The notes under the pieces: model-generated
The model's database searches: none
What the model saw: the letters and a program-made list of their open reading frames with translations, nothing else
What the model was told of the DNA's origin: nothing
Source of the DNA: Nocardia yamanashiensis NBRC 100130
Lineage (GTDB): Bacteria > Actinomycetota > Actinomycetes > Mycobacteriales > Mycobacteriaceae
Direction: 5' to 3'
Length of the DNA: 64,000 nt
Assembly: GCF_001613325.1 (NCBI RefSeq)
Contig: NZ_BDCD01000027.1
Span: 1-64,000 of the forward strand
Program-made: the position numbers and the translations under genes
In this document: in pieces, positions 8,489 through 16,212 of the stretch
How the letters are laid out: every line of letters starts with the position of its first letter
How positions within the stretch are numbered: the stretch's first letter is position 1

Positions 8489-8932
8489 CTAGACAGCCTT
8501 TTCTTCGGCGGCGAGCCGGTCCAAACCGGTTCGGATAGCGGCCGCCGTCGCCTCGCGATCGTGCGGCCGGCGCAGGACGAAACCCTTGGCGAAGGTCAGG
8601 GTGTCGCCCTTCTGCCTGGGTACCACGTGCAGATGCACGTGATGCACGGTCTGGAAGGCCGCCTTGCCGTCGTTGATCAACAGATTGGCGCCGTCGGCGG
8701 CCAGATCGCTGCGCCGCATGGCCTTGGCGAGCCGGTGCCCGAAAGCGAACAGCTGTGCACCGAGCGCGGGATTCAGCTCGTCCAGATCGGTGGCGTGCCA
8801 CTTGGGGATAACCAGGGTGTGCCCGCGCGTGATGGGACGGATGTCGAGGAACGCCATCAGGATGTCGTCCTCGTGGATCTTGGTGGCGGGCGCGGTGCCC
8901 GCCACGATCCGGCAGAAGATGCAGCCGCTCAC
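8489..8932 (-). CDS. HIT-family nucleotide hydrolase
   Basis: The 147-residue protein starts with the SGCIFCRIVAG motif of HinT-like proteins and carries the histidine triad HVHLHVVP near residues 100-107. HIT proteins hydrolyse nucleoside phosphoramidates or dinucleotides. GTG 8932 is supported by a TAATGT -10 hexamer ending 7 nt upstream, so the N-terminus is at VSGCIFC rather than further upstream. It is the first gene of a three-gene operon. Confidence 0.88.
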   Translation of the reverse strand: MSGCIFCRIVAGTAPATKIHEDDILMAFLDIRPITRGHTLVIPKWHATDLDELNPALGAQLFAFGHRLAKAMRRSDLAADGANLLINDGKAAFQTVHHVHLHVVPRQKGDTLTFAKGFVLRRPHDREATAAAIRTGLDRLAAEEKAV

Positions 8933-9262
8933 GCTGCAGACATTACGGCGTAAGAGTGATACGCGACACCCCGGAGGCAATCCCCCTAGGGCCCCAGCTG
9001 CATACACACCTTCCGGTTGGTATCGCACATTTTCGTTGGTACTTGTGGCCGGCACGGGCGGTGTCCGAGCATTGAGATGTGGAGAAATTTCGTTCCACTA
9101 TGTGATGTCCATCTCCGCTATCCTCACCGCGGACCAGGTACAGTAGCGAGAATTCTCACGAACTTACTCAAGAGTAAGTTCGGCCCATCGTTGGACCGGT
9201 GACGCGGCCCATCAAGCAGAACCAGGGTGGCCTGGGCTCACCACGAGAAGGAAGTTTGACAA
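8933..9262. other. Divergent promoter region, HIT operon / pntAa
   Basis: This is a 330-bp gap without a credible gene. It holds the HIT -10 (ACATTA, 8940-8945, read on the minus strand), a possible pntAa -10 TACAGT at 9139-9144, a 20-bp palindrome at 9161-9180 and a purine-rich ribosome site at 9245-9254. I see nothing else in it. Confidence 0.7.
9161..9180. promoter_or_regulatory. Palindromic operator upstream of pntAa
   Basis: AACTTACTC-AA-GAGTAAGTT is a perfect inverted repeat with 9-bp arms. It lies about 80 bp before the pntAa start and just downstream of a possible -10 (9139-9144), so a bound protein would block initiation or early elongation. The regulator is not identifiable; the TetR gene after pntB has a different predicted site. 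Confidence 0.65.
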
Positions 9263-10384
9263 GTGGACACAACGCAGAGCGCACAGACGGCTGCTGCGCC
9301 CCGCGGTGCGCGCGTCGGCGTGGTTCGTGAGACGAACCCGGACGAACGACGCGTCGCATTGGTGCCGAAGATCATTCCGGCCCTGCTCAAGCAGGGTGTG
9401 GAAGTGGTCGTCGAAGCCGGTGCCGGTCTGGGCGCACTGATTCCGGACGAGGCGTACACCGAAGCCGGTGCGACGCTGGGCGATCCGTGGAGCGCCGAGG
9501 TCGTCGTCAAGGTCGCCCCGCCGAACGATGCCGAGATCGCCAAGCTGCACTCCGGGCAGACGCTGATCGGCTTCCTCGCGCCCCGCAATGCCGACAACAA
9601 GATCGGCGCGCTGAAGGACGCGGGCGTGCAGGCCTTCGCCGTGGAGGCGATTCCGCGCATCTCGCGCGCCCAGGTCATGGACGCGCTGTCCTCGCAGGCG
9701 AACGTGGCGGGCTACAAGGCCGTGCTGCTGGCCGCCAGCGAATCCACTCGCTTCTTCCCCATGCTGACCACCGCCGCGGGCACCGTGAAGCCGGCCACCG
9801 TGCTGGTGCTGGGCGTGGGCGTCGCGGGCCTGCAGGCCCTGGCCACCGCCAAGCGCCTCGGCGGCCGCACCACCGGTTACGACGTGCGGCCCGAGGTCGC
9901 CGACCAGGTGCGTTCCGTGGGCGCGCAGTGGCTGGATCTGGGCATCGACGCCGCCGGTGAGGGCGGGTACGCCCGCGAGCTCACCGACGAGGAGAAGGCC
10001 GCCCAGCAGGTCGCGCTGGAGAACGCCATCAAGGGCTTCGACGTGGTGGTCACCACCGCGCTCGTCCCCGGCCGCCCGGCCCCGCGCCTGGTCACCGCCG
10101 CCGCCGTCGAGGGCATGAAGCCCGGCAGCGTGATCGTGGACCTCGCCGGCGAGACCGGCGGCAACTGCGAGCTGACCGAACCCGGCAAAACCGTTGTGCG
10201 CCACGGCGTCACCATCGCCTCGCCGCTGAACCTCCCGGCCACCATGCCGGAGCACGCCAGCGAGCTGTACTCCAAGAACATCGCCGCCCTGCTCGAACTG
10301 ATGCTGAAAGACGGTGCGCTGGCGCCCGATTTCTCCGATCAGGTGCTGGCGGACTCCTGCGTCACGCGTGAGGTGAAAGCCTGA
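9263..10384 (+). CDS. pntAa: Proton-translocating NAD(P) transhydrogenase, subunit alpha part 1
   Basis: The 373-residue protein is the soluble NAD(H)-binding domain I of transhydrogenase. It begins with the VRETNPDERRVALVPKI motif shared with alanine dehydrogenase and has the nucleotide motif LGVGVAGLQALATAKRLGG near residues 173-191. It hands hydride between NAD(H) and NADP(H) in PntB, coupled to proton movement. GTG 9263 follows GAGAAGGAAG. It ends by overlapping pntAb by one base (TGATG). The three-gene split of pnt matches mycobacteria. Confidence 0.95.
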   Translation: MDTTQSAQTAAAPRGARVGVVRETNPDERRVALVPKIIPALLKQGVEVVVEAGAGLGALIPDEAYTEAGATLGDPWSAEVVVKVAPPNDAEIAKLHSGQTLIGFLAPRNADNKIGALKDAGVQAFAVEAIPRISRAQVMDALSSQANVAGYKAVLLAASESTRFFPMLTTAAGTVKPATVLVLGVGVAGLQALATAKRLGGRTTGYDVRPEVADQVRSVGAQWLDLGIDAAGEGGYARELTDEEKAAQQVALENAIKGFDVVVTTALVPGRPAPRLVTAAAVEGMKPGSVIVDLAGETGGNCELTEPGKTVVRHGVTIASPLNLPATMPEHASELYSKNIAALLELMLKDGALAPDFSDQVLADSCVTREVKA

Positions 10385-10701
10385 TGTACACCGAACTGCT
10401 GGCGAATATCGCGATCCTGGTGCTGTCCGGGTTCGTCGGCTTCGCCGTCATCTCGAAGGTCCCCAATACCCTGCACACCCCGCTGATGTCGGGCACCAAC
10501 GCCATTCACGGCATCGTGGTGCTGGGCGCGCTGGTGGTTTTCGGCAAGGTCGAGCACCCGTCGGTGCTCATGCAGATCATCCTGTTCGTCGCGGTCGTGT
10601 TCGGCACGCTGAACGTCATCGGCGGCTTCGTGGTGACCGACCGCATGCTGGGCATGTTCAAGGCGAAGAAGCCTGCCGCGCAAGAGAAGGCGAGCAAGTA
10701 A
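10384..10701 (+). CDS. pntAb: NAD(P) transhydrogenase, subunit alpha part 2 (membrane)
   Basis: This is a 105-residue hydrophobic protein with about three transmembrane segments and the conserved TLHTPLMSGTNAIHGIV stretch near residues 30-46. It supplies the alpha-subunit part of the membrane proton channel (domain II). It overlaps pntAa by one base and is followed 3 nt later by pntB, so the three are translated from one mRNA. Confidence 0.95.
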   Translation: MYTELLANIAILVLSGFVGFAVISKVPNTLHTPLMSGTNAIHGIVVLGALVVFGKVEHPSVLMQIILFVAVVFGTLNVIGGFVVTDRMLGMFKAKKPAAQEKASK

Positions 10702-10704
10702 GCC

Positions 10705-12117
10705 ATGGACAACCTGGTCAATATTCTCTACATCGTCGCCTTCTCGCTGTTCATCTACGGCCTGATGGGACTGACCGGTCCCAAGACGGCAGTGCGCGGC
10801 AACTGGATCGCCGCGGCGGGCATGGTGATCGCTGTTATCGCGACCTTCATCTCCATTCGTGACACCAGCAACTGGATCATCATCGCGGCCGGTCTGATCG
10901 TCGGTATCGCGCTCGGCGTGCCGCCGGCCCGGTTCACCAAGATGACCGCCATGCCGCAGCTGGTCGCCGCGTTCAACGGCGTCGGCGGTGGCACCGTGGC
11001 GCTCATCGCGTGGGCCGAATTCCTCGACAGCGACGGCTTTTCCGCGCTGCACGAGCAGCCGTCGGTGCACATCGTGATCGGTTCGCTGTTCGCGGCCATC
11101 ATCGGCTCGGTGTCGTTCTGGGGCTCGATCATCGCGTTCCTGAAGCTGCAGGAGACCCTGCCGGGCCGCCCGATCGGCATCGGCAAGCTGCAGCAGCCGC
11201 TGAACCTGCTGCTGTTCGCGGGCGCCATCGCGGCGGCCGTGGTGATCGGCATCGGCGCCACCAACGATGGTGTGCCGCAGTACTGGATGATCCTGGTACT
11301 GGTCCTGGCCGGCATTCTCGGCCTGATGGTCGTGCTGCCCATCGGCGGCGCGGACATGCCCGTGGTCATCTCGCTGCTGAACGCCCTCACCGGTCTGTCC
11401 GCCGCCGCGGCGGGCCTGGCGCTCAACAACACCGCCATGATCGTGGCCGGCATGATCGTCGGCGCGTCCGGCACCATCCTGACCAACCTGATGGCCAAGG
11501 CCATGAACCGCTCCATCCCCGCCATCGTGGCCGGTGGATTCGGCGGCGGCGGAACCGCTCCCGGCGCTTCCGGCGGCGAGCAGAAGCAGGCCAAGGCCAC
11601 CAGCGCGGCCGACGCGGCCATCCAGATGGCCTACGCCAACCAGGTCATCGTGGTCCCGGGTTACGGCATGGCCGTCGCCCAGGCCCAGCACGCGGTCAAG
11701 GAAATGGCGGCCCTGCTCGAAGCCAAGGGCGTCGAGGTCAAGTACGCCATCCACCCGGTCGCCGGCCGTATGCCCGGCCACATGAACGTGCTGCTGGCCG
11801 AGGCCGAGGTCTCCTACGACGCCATGAAGGAAATGGACGACATCAACGGTGAATTCGACCGCACCGATGTCGCCCTGGTCATCGGCGCCAACGACGTCAC
11901 CAACCCGGCCGCCCGCGAGGACTCCTCGTCCCCGATCTACGGCATGCCGGTGCTGAACGTCGACAAGGCCAAGTCGGTCATCGTGCTCAAGCGCTCGATG
12001 AACTCCGGCTTCGCCGGCATCGACAACCCGCTCTTCTACGCCGACACCACCTCCATGCTGTTCGGCGACGCCAAGAAGTCCGTCGGCGCGGTCACCGAGG
12101 AACTGAAGGCGCTGTAA
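10705..12117 (+). CDS. pntB: NAD(P) transhydrogenase, subunit beta
   Basis: The 470-residue protein has about nine N-terminal transmembrane segments (residues 1-260) and a C-terminal soluble domain III that binds NADP(H). Domain III shows GYGMAVAQAQ, GRMPGHMNVLLAEA and GANDVTNPAA, all diagnostic. With PntAa and PntAb it forms the membrane enzyme that makes NADPH from NADH using the proton gradient. The linker near residue 280 is Gly-rich. A strong terminator follows. Confidence 0.96.
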   Translation: MDNLVNILYIVAFSLFIYGLMGLTGPKTAVRGNWIAAAGMVIAVIATFISIRDTSNWIIIAAGLIVGIALGVPPARFTKMTAMPQLVAAFNGVGGGTVALIAWAEFLDSDGFSALHEQPSVHIVIGSLFAAIIGSVSFWGSIIAFLKLQETLPGRPIGIGKLQQPLNLLLFAGAIAAAVVIGIGATNDGVPQYWMILVLVLAGILGLMVVLPIGGADMPVVISLLNALTGLSAAAAGLALNNTAMIVAGMIVGASGTILTNLMAKAMNRSIPAIVAGGFGGGGTAPGASGGEQKQAKATSAADAAIQMAYANQVIVVPGYGMAVAQAQHAVKEMAALLEAKGVEVKYAIHPVAGRMPGHMNVLLAEAEVSYDAMKEMDDINGEFDRTDVALVIGANDVTNPAAREDSSSPIYGMPVLNVDKAKSVIVLKRSMNSGFAGIDNPLFYADTTSMLFGDAKKSVGAVTEELKAL

Positions 12118-12139
12118 GCGCGGCTCACGCAAGATGATT

Positions 12140-12169
12140 CGGCCCGCGTCCCTTCCAGGGCGCGGGCCG
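12140..12169 (+). terminator. Terminator after pntB
   Basis: CGGCCCGCG (12140-12148) pairs with CGCGGGCCG (12161-12169) around a 12-nt loop and is followed by CTTCTTTCCC. It ends the pnt operon and separates it from the TetR gene. Confidence 0.75.
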
Positions 12170-12186
12170 CTTCTTTCCCATAATTC

Positions 12187-12202
12187 TTGACCTCAAGGTC
12201 TA
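12187..12202. promoter_or_regulatory. TetR operator / -35 of the tetR gene
   Basis: TTGACCT-CA-AGGTCTA, a near-perfect palindrome. Its first six bases double as a -35 box, 18 nt before the -10 TAGGTT (12211-12216). The same motif recurs at 12843-12858 before the downstream SDR gene. Confidence 0.7.
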
Positions 12203-12210
12203 GAACGGGG

Positions 12211-12216
12211 TAGGTT
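12211..12216 (+). promoter_or_regulatory. -10 of tetR gene (leaderless)
   Basis: TAGGTT lies 7 nt before ATG 12224 and 18 nt after TTGACC, so the mRNA should start at the ATG. Confidence 0.6.
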
Positions 12217-12223
12217 CGTTCCC

Positions 12224-12799
12224 ATGGGCAGGCCGCGCAACTTCGAGACCGACTCCGTGGTGGAGGCGGCGATGGAGGCGTTCTGGACCCATGGGTACGC
12301 GAATTGCTCACCGGCGCAGCTCGCCGAGGCCACCGGCATCGGGAAAGGCAGTCTGTACAACGCTTTCGGGAGCAAGCGGGAGTTGTTCGATCTCGCGATG
12401 GCGAAGTACGACCGGGTCGGAGTGGAACTCGTGCAGGAGGTCCTGTCCCAGCCGGGCACCGCGAAGGAGCGGCTGCGCGCCTGGATGCGGTTCCTGGTGG
12501 ACCGCGACCTGGAGGCTCCCGCCCGGCGCGGGTGCCTGATGGTGAATACCGCCATGGAAATGGCGGGGCAGGACCCGGCCGCCGCCAAGGCCGTGCGGGA
12601 GGCCTACGACCACATGACCGAGGCGTTCGTGGCGCGCATCGCGCAGGGGCAGCGGGACGGCGACGTCCGGGGCGATCTCGATGCGCGCGAGTACGCGGAG
12701 TATCTGATCAATGCCATTGGCGGACTTCGCATCAGCGCCAAGGTATCGGAGGCCGAGAGCCTGTACCGGATCATCGACACCACACTGTCCACCCTCTGA
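12224..12799 (+). CDS. TetR-family regulator (SDR-linked)
   Basis: The 191-residue protein has an N-terminal helix-turn-helix (residues about 10-55, with GIGKGSLYNAFGSKRELF as recognition helix and following helix). The C-terminal ligand domain includes RGCLMVNTAMEMA, the pattern of the NemR/AcrR-like branch that often senses electrophiles. The Cys in this motif is a candidate sensor residue. It should repress itself and the SDR gene through matching operators at 12187 and 12843. The ATG is fixed by the leaderless promoter. Confidence 0.87.
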   Translation: MGRPRNFETDSVVEAAMEAFWTHGYANCSPAQLAEATGIGKGSLYNAFGSKRELFDLAMAKYDRVGVELVQEVLSQPGTAKERLRAWMRFLVDRDLEAPARRGCLMVNTAMEMAGQDPAAAKAVREAYDHMTEAFVARIAQGQRDGDVRGDLDAREYAEYLINAIGGLRISAKVSEAESLYRIIDTTLSTL

Positions 12800-12842
12800 C
12801 ATGAAAGGCCGCACCCGGCGGCCTTTTCTTCTGCCCTAGTTT

Positions 12843-12858
12843 TTGACCTGTAGTTCAA
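12843..12858. promoter_or_regulatory. TetR operator before the SDR gene
   Basis: TTGACCT-GT-AGTTCAA has the same first half as the site at 12187-12202 and a closely related second half. It lies 14 bp before the SDR start and supports control of the SDR gene by the adjacent TetR protein. Confidence 0.65.
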
Positions 12859-12872
12859 GAAAGGTACGCATC

Positions 12873-13661
12873 ATGGATCTCGGATTGAGCGGCAAGACGG
12901 CGCTGGTCACCGGAGCGAGCCGCGGCATCGGACTGGCCGTGGCCGAAGCGCTGGCGGCGGAGGGCGTCCGCGTGGCGGGCGTCGCGCGCACGATCACCCC
13001 GGAGCTCGAAAAAGTCGCGGCGGCAACCGTTTCCGCCGATCTCAGCACGACCGCGGGCGCGGTGTCGGCGGTGGAGCGGGCGCTCGAGGAACTCGGCGGG
13101 CTCGATATTCTCGTCAACAATGTCGGCGGCGGCGACGGGGACAAGCTGACACTCGGCGGGTTCCTCGACATCTCCGACGAGCAGTGGCGAAACATGTTCG
13201 ATCTCAACCTGTTCGGAGTCGTCTCCACCACCCGCGCGGCGCTGCCGAGCCTCATCGAGCGCAAGGGCGCGGTGGTGAACGTGGCGTCCATCAACTCACG
13301 GATCCCGGCGGTCGGACCCGTCGGCTACAGCGAGGCCAAATCGGCGCTCAGCTCGTTCAGCAAGCGGCTCAGCGAGGAGTTCGGCCCCGCCGGGGTACGG
13401 GTGAACACGGTCTCGCCGGGCGTGGTCGCCACCTCGATCTGGCACGGGCCCGACGGCATCGGCGCGAAACTGGCGGCGGCGAACGGCGTTACGCAGGAGG
13501 AGTTCCTGGCCGCGGCGCCCGCCCAGTTCGGCATCGCCTCCGGGCGGGTCTCCGAGTCCGACGAGGTGGCCGCGCTGGTCACCTTCCTGACCTCGGCGCG
13601 CGCGGGCAATATCGTCGGCGCGGACTTCGTCATCGACGGCGGGACCGTCAAGACCATCTAG
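12873..13661 (+). CDS. Short-chain dehydrogenase/reductase
   Basis: This 262-residue classical SDR has cofactor motif TGASRGIG near residues 14-21, NNVGGG as the NNAG equivalent, a catalytic Ser in VASINSR and the YSEAK (YxxxK) pair near residue 153. The C-terminal GADFVIDGGTVKTI is typical of FabG-like oxidoreductases. ATG 12873 follows AGAAAGG; an earlier in-frame start would lie inside the operator. The neighbouring TetR regulator suggests a role in handling a small reactive carbonyl or similar inducer. The substrate is unknown. The stop overlaps that of the convergent GroES paralogue. Confidence 0.88.
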   Translation: MDLGLSGKTALVTGASRGIGLAVAEALAAEGVRVAGVARTITPELEKVAAATVSADLSTTAGAVSAVERALEELGGLDILVNNVGGGDGDKLTLGGFLDISDEQWRNMFDLNLFGVVSTTRAALPSLIERKGAVVNVASINSRIPAVGPVGYSEAKSALSSFSKRLSEEFGPAGVRVNTVSPGVVATSIWHGPDGIGAKLAAANGVTQEEFLAAAPAQFGIASGRVSESDEVAALVTFLTSARAGNIVGADFVIDGGTVKTI

Positions 13662-13978
13662 AGGTAGAGACCGGTGCCGTGTTCGGGGTGGGTGTTGGCG
13701 ACGGCGTGCAGATCACGTTCGCGCAGTACGTAATACGCCTGCGCGCCCACTTCCACCTCGAACTGGTCATCGGCGCTGAAGAGCACCTGATCGCCGACGC
13801 TGACGGCGCGGACGTGCGCGCCGACGCCGCAAACCTCGCCCCAGGACAGACGTTTGGCCACCTGCGCGGTGGCCGGGATGAGAATGCCGCCGCTGCTGCG
13901 CCGCTCGCCCACTTCCGGGCTGAGCTTGACCATGACCCGGTCGTGCAGCATCTGGATCTCTAGCTTGGCATCGGACAC
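13658..13978 (-). CDS. GroES-like co-chaperonin paralogue
   Basis: The 106-residue protein is a Cpn10 domain: LHDRVMVKLSPEVGERRSSG at the start, the mobile-loop region with GGILIPATA (GroEL-binding hydrophobic triplet ILI), and the WGEVCGVG and GDQVLFS turns. The main groES normally sits beside groEL1; here there is no groEL, so this is a second, orphan GroES. Whether it caps a GroEL ring or has another role is not visible. Its start lies 19 bp inside the 3' end of the upstream TetR gene on the same strand, so the two are translationally linked. Confidence 0.8.
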   Translation of the reverse strand: MSDAKLEIQMLHDRVMVKLSPEVGERRSSGGILIPATAQVAKRLSWGEVCGVGAHVRAVSVGDQVLFSADDQFEVEVGAQAYYVLRERDLHAVANTHPEHGTGLYL

Positions 13979-14607
13979 CGCGGCAGTGTACTGCGCGGAT
14001 CAGGGGCGGGCGGGGGCGGGGCGACCAGGCGGCGAATGGCGTCCTTGGTCCAGGCGCGCAGGGTTTCCGGGTCGATGGTCGCGGCCTGGTCCAGGGTGAA
14101 CAGGGCAACCTGCGGCAGCGCCATGGGGTAGTTGATGATGCTCATGAGCTGGAGCAGGATGACGCCGGCGGGCAGATCGTCGCGGATCAGTCCCTTGGCC
14201 TGGGCGGCCTCGACCTTGGTGCGCTTCTCCAGATAGCGGCCGCAGCGCAGTTCGTCGGCGGTGGCCTTCTCCGCGCCCAATTCGAGGGCCTCCCACATGA
14301 GCAGGCGCAGGAATTCCGGCTTCTGGATGTGGTAGTCGAGATGCTCGTCGATCCAGGTGTCGAGGTCCTCGATCTCGGTGGTGACCGAGCCCGCGACATC
14401 GAGCATGGTCCGTTCCAGGACCTTGTGGAAGAGCTTCTCCTTGTCGCCGAAGTAGGCGTAGATGAGCTGTTTGTTGGCCTGGGCAGTGCGGGCGATGCGG
14501 TCCACGCGGGCGCCGGCGATGCCGTAGGCGGCGAATTCGGCGGTCGCCGCCTCGAAGATGCGCGCTTTGGTCGCTTCGGGATCGCGGGTGCCGGCCATGC
14601 CGTTCAT
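13960..14607 (-). CDS. TetR-family regulator (MFS-linked)
   Basis: The 215-residue protein has an N-terminal helix-turn-helix at about residues 10-60 (ARVDRIARTAQANKQLIYAYFGDKE), the QLIYYHF-type motif of TetR proteins. The C-terminal domain is of the TetR_C_17-like type. It is divergent from an MFS exporter, with two related palindromes in the 126-bp gap, and should repress it. ATG 14607 is used; ATG 14598 is a fair alternative. The Pro-rich tail overlaps the GroES paralogue. Confidence 0.87.
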   Translation of the reverse strand: MNGMAGTRDPEATKARIFEAATAEFAAYGIAGARVDRIARTAQANKQLIYAYFGDKEKLFHKVLERTMLDVAGSVTTEIEDLDTWIDEHLDYHIQKPEFLRLLMWEALELGAEKATADELRCGRYLEKRTKVEAAQAKGLIRDDLPAGVILLQLMSIINYPMALPQVALFTLDQAATIDPETLRAWTKDAIRRLVAPPPPAPDPRSTLPRCPMPS

Positions 14608-14613
14608 CTTAAC

Positions 14614-14627
14614 CAACCAACTGGTTG
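14614..14627. promoter_or_regulatory. TetR operator 1, CAACCA-AC-TGGTTG
   Basis: A perfect 6-bp-arm palindrome lies directly before the TetR start codon. It shares the AACCAACYGGTT core with the site at 14658-14673. Confidence 0.65.
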
Positions 14628-14657
14628 ACAAGCGGGGCGAGCGGGTGGAATATCAAC

Positions 14658-14673
14658 AACCAACCGGTTAGTT
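14658..14673. promoter_or_regulatory. TetR operator 2, AACNAACCGGTTNGTT
   Basis: A 16-bp palindrome with one mismatched pair is centred on AACCGGTT. With operator 1 it probably mediates joint control of the divergent tetR and MFS genes. Confidence 0.65.
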
Positions 14674-14733
14674 ACAAATCCCGGGTGCAACGCCGCACCG
14701 CTCCCTCCCTCGGCCCACTTTCGGGAGAACTTC

Positions 14734-16203
14734 GTGACAATCACCCAAACCCGGCCCGCCCCGGCGCTTTCCGCACCCGGCATCGACCCGAATCGCTGGC
14801 GCGCCCTGCCGGTCATCCTCACCGCCATGTTCATGGCCATGTTCGACTACTTCGTGGTCAATGTGGCGGCCTCGTCGCTGCAGCACGACCTGCACGCCGG
14901 GGAGGCCGCGCTGGAACTCGTCGTCGGCGGGTACGGCTTCGCCTACGCCTCCGGGCTCATCACCGGCGGGCGGCTCGGCGACAAGTTCGGGCACCGGCGC
15001 ATGTTCCTGATCGGCATGATCGCCTTCGCCATCGCCTCGCTGCTGTGCGGATTGGCTTGGGACGCTTGGTCCCTCGTCGGCTTCCGGGTATTGCAGGGCA
15101 TGACCGCCGCCGCGCTGGTGCCGCAAATGCTGGCGCTGATCAACACCATGTTCCCGGTCCAGGAGCGCGCCAAGGCCATGGCCGGATTCGGCGCCACCGT
15201 CGGCCTCGGCGCGGTGTCGGGGCAGGTGCTCGGCGGCGTGCTGCTCGACCTCGACCTGTTCGGCTGGGGCTGGCGGACCATCTTCTTCATCAATCTGCCG
15301 ATCGGCGTCATCGCGGCGGTACTGGCCGCGCGCTGGCTGCCGCGGCACGAACCGGCGCGCCGGCCCAAGATGGATCCCGTAGGCGCGCTGGGCATCTCGG
15401 CCGCACTGGCCCTGGTGCTGGTGCCCATCACCCTGGGCCGGCCCGAAGGCTGGCCGGTGTGGACCTGGGTGTCCATGGCCGCCGCGCTGCCGGTGCTGCT
15501 GCTCACCCTGCGCTACGAGAACCGGCTGCTGCGCGCGGGCGGGGAACCGGTGCTCGACACCACGCTGGTGCGGGACCGGGTGTTCGGGGCGGGCATGATT
15601 GTCTCGGGCGGCTACCTGGCCTTCTTCGCGGGATTCATGCTCTGCCTGACGCTGCTGCTGCAGAACGGGCTGGGGATGTCGCCGCTGGCTGCCGGGCTGG
15701 CCTTCGCGCCGCTCGGGCTGACCTTCGCCACCACCTCGTTCTTCGCCCGCAAAGTGGCTGAGCGCGTGGGGAATCGGGTGATCCTGCTCGGCGCCTCGGT
15801 GAGCCTGACCGGGATGCTGGTCACCATGGCGACGCTGGCCTGGTACGGCTCCGCCATCAGCGCGGCCGTGCTGATTCCGGGCATGATGCTGGTCGGCGCG
15901 GGCAACGGGCTCTCGATTCCGTCCACGCTCGGGGCGGTGCTGTCGAGCGGGACCATTCCGGTGCATCAGTCGGGGATGGCGGCGGGGGTGCTGACCACCG
16001 CGCAGCAGTTCGGCAATGCCATCGGGGCGACCGTACTGGGGACCGTGTTCTTCGGGGCCGTCGCGAACGCGCACGGGGTCGGCGATTTCGTGCACGGCAT
16101 GGAGGTCGCCGGACTGGCGGCGCTCGGCATCATCGCCGTCGTACTGGTTTCGGCCTTCGTGCTCACCCGGCCGGTTCCGGACAAAATCGGCGCGACGAAC
16201 TAA
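14734..16203 (+). CDS. MFS drug exporter (DHA2/EmrB-like)
   Basis: The 489-residue protein has about 14 transmembrane segments. Motif A reads GGRLGDKFGHRRM after the second segment, and FDYFVVNVA in the first helix is the usual D1 motif of DHA2 exporters. It probably expels drugs or toxic metabolites. GTG 14734 follows GGGAG at 14723. It is divergent from its likely TetR repressor. The stop codon TAA forms part of a -10 hexamer for the next gene. Confidence 0.88.
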   Translation: MTITQTRPAPALSAPGIDPNRWRALPVILTAMFMAMFDYFVVNVAASSLQHDLHAGEAALELVVGGYGFAYASGLITGGRLGDKFGHRRMFLIGMIAFAIASLLCGLAWDAWSLVGFRVLQGMTAAALVPQMLALINTMFPVQERAKAMAGFGATVGLGAVSGQVLGGVLLDLDLFGWGWRTIFFINLPIGVIAAVLAARWLPRHEPARRPKMDPVGALGISAALALVLVPITLGRPEGWPVWTWVSMAAALPVLLLTLRYENRLLRAGGEPVLDTTLVRDRVFGAGMIVSGGYLAFFAGFMLCLTLLLQNGLGMSPLAAGLAFAPLGLTFATTSFFARKVAERVGNRVILLGASVSLTGMLVTMATLAWYGSAISAAVLIPGMMLVGAGNGLSIPSTLGAVLSSGTIPVHQSGMAAGVLTTAQQFGNAIGATVLGTVFFGAVANAHGVGDFVHGMEVAGLAALGIIAVVLVSAFVLTRPVPDKIGATN

Positions 16204-16206
16204 CTT
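16201..16206 (+). promoter_or_regulatory. -10 of FAD-oxidase gene, overlapping MFS stop codon
   Basis: TAACTT lies 6 nt before GTG 16213, and its first three bases are the MFS stop codon. A CGGAG also lies between, so read-through translation from the MFS mRNA is an alternative. Confidence 0.4.
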
Positions 16207-16212
16207 CGGAGT

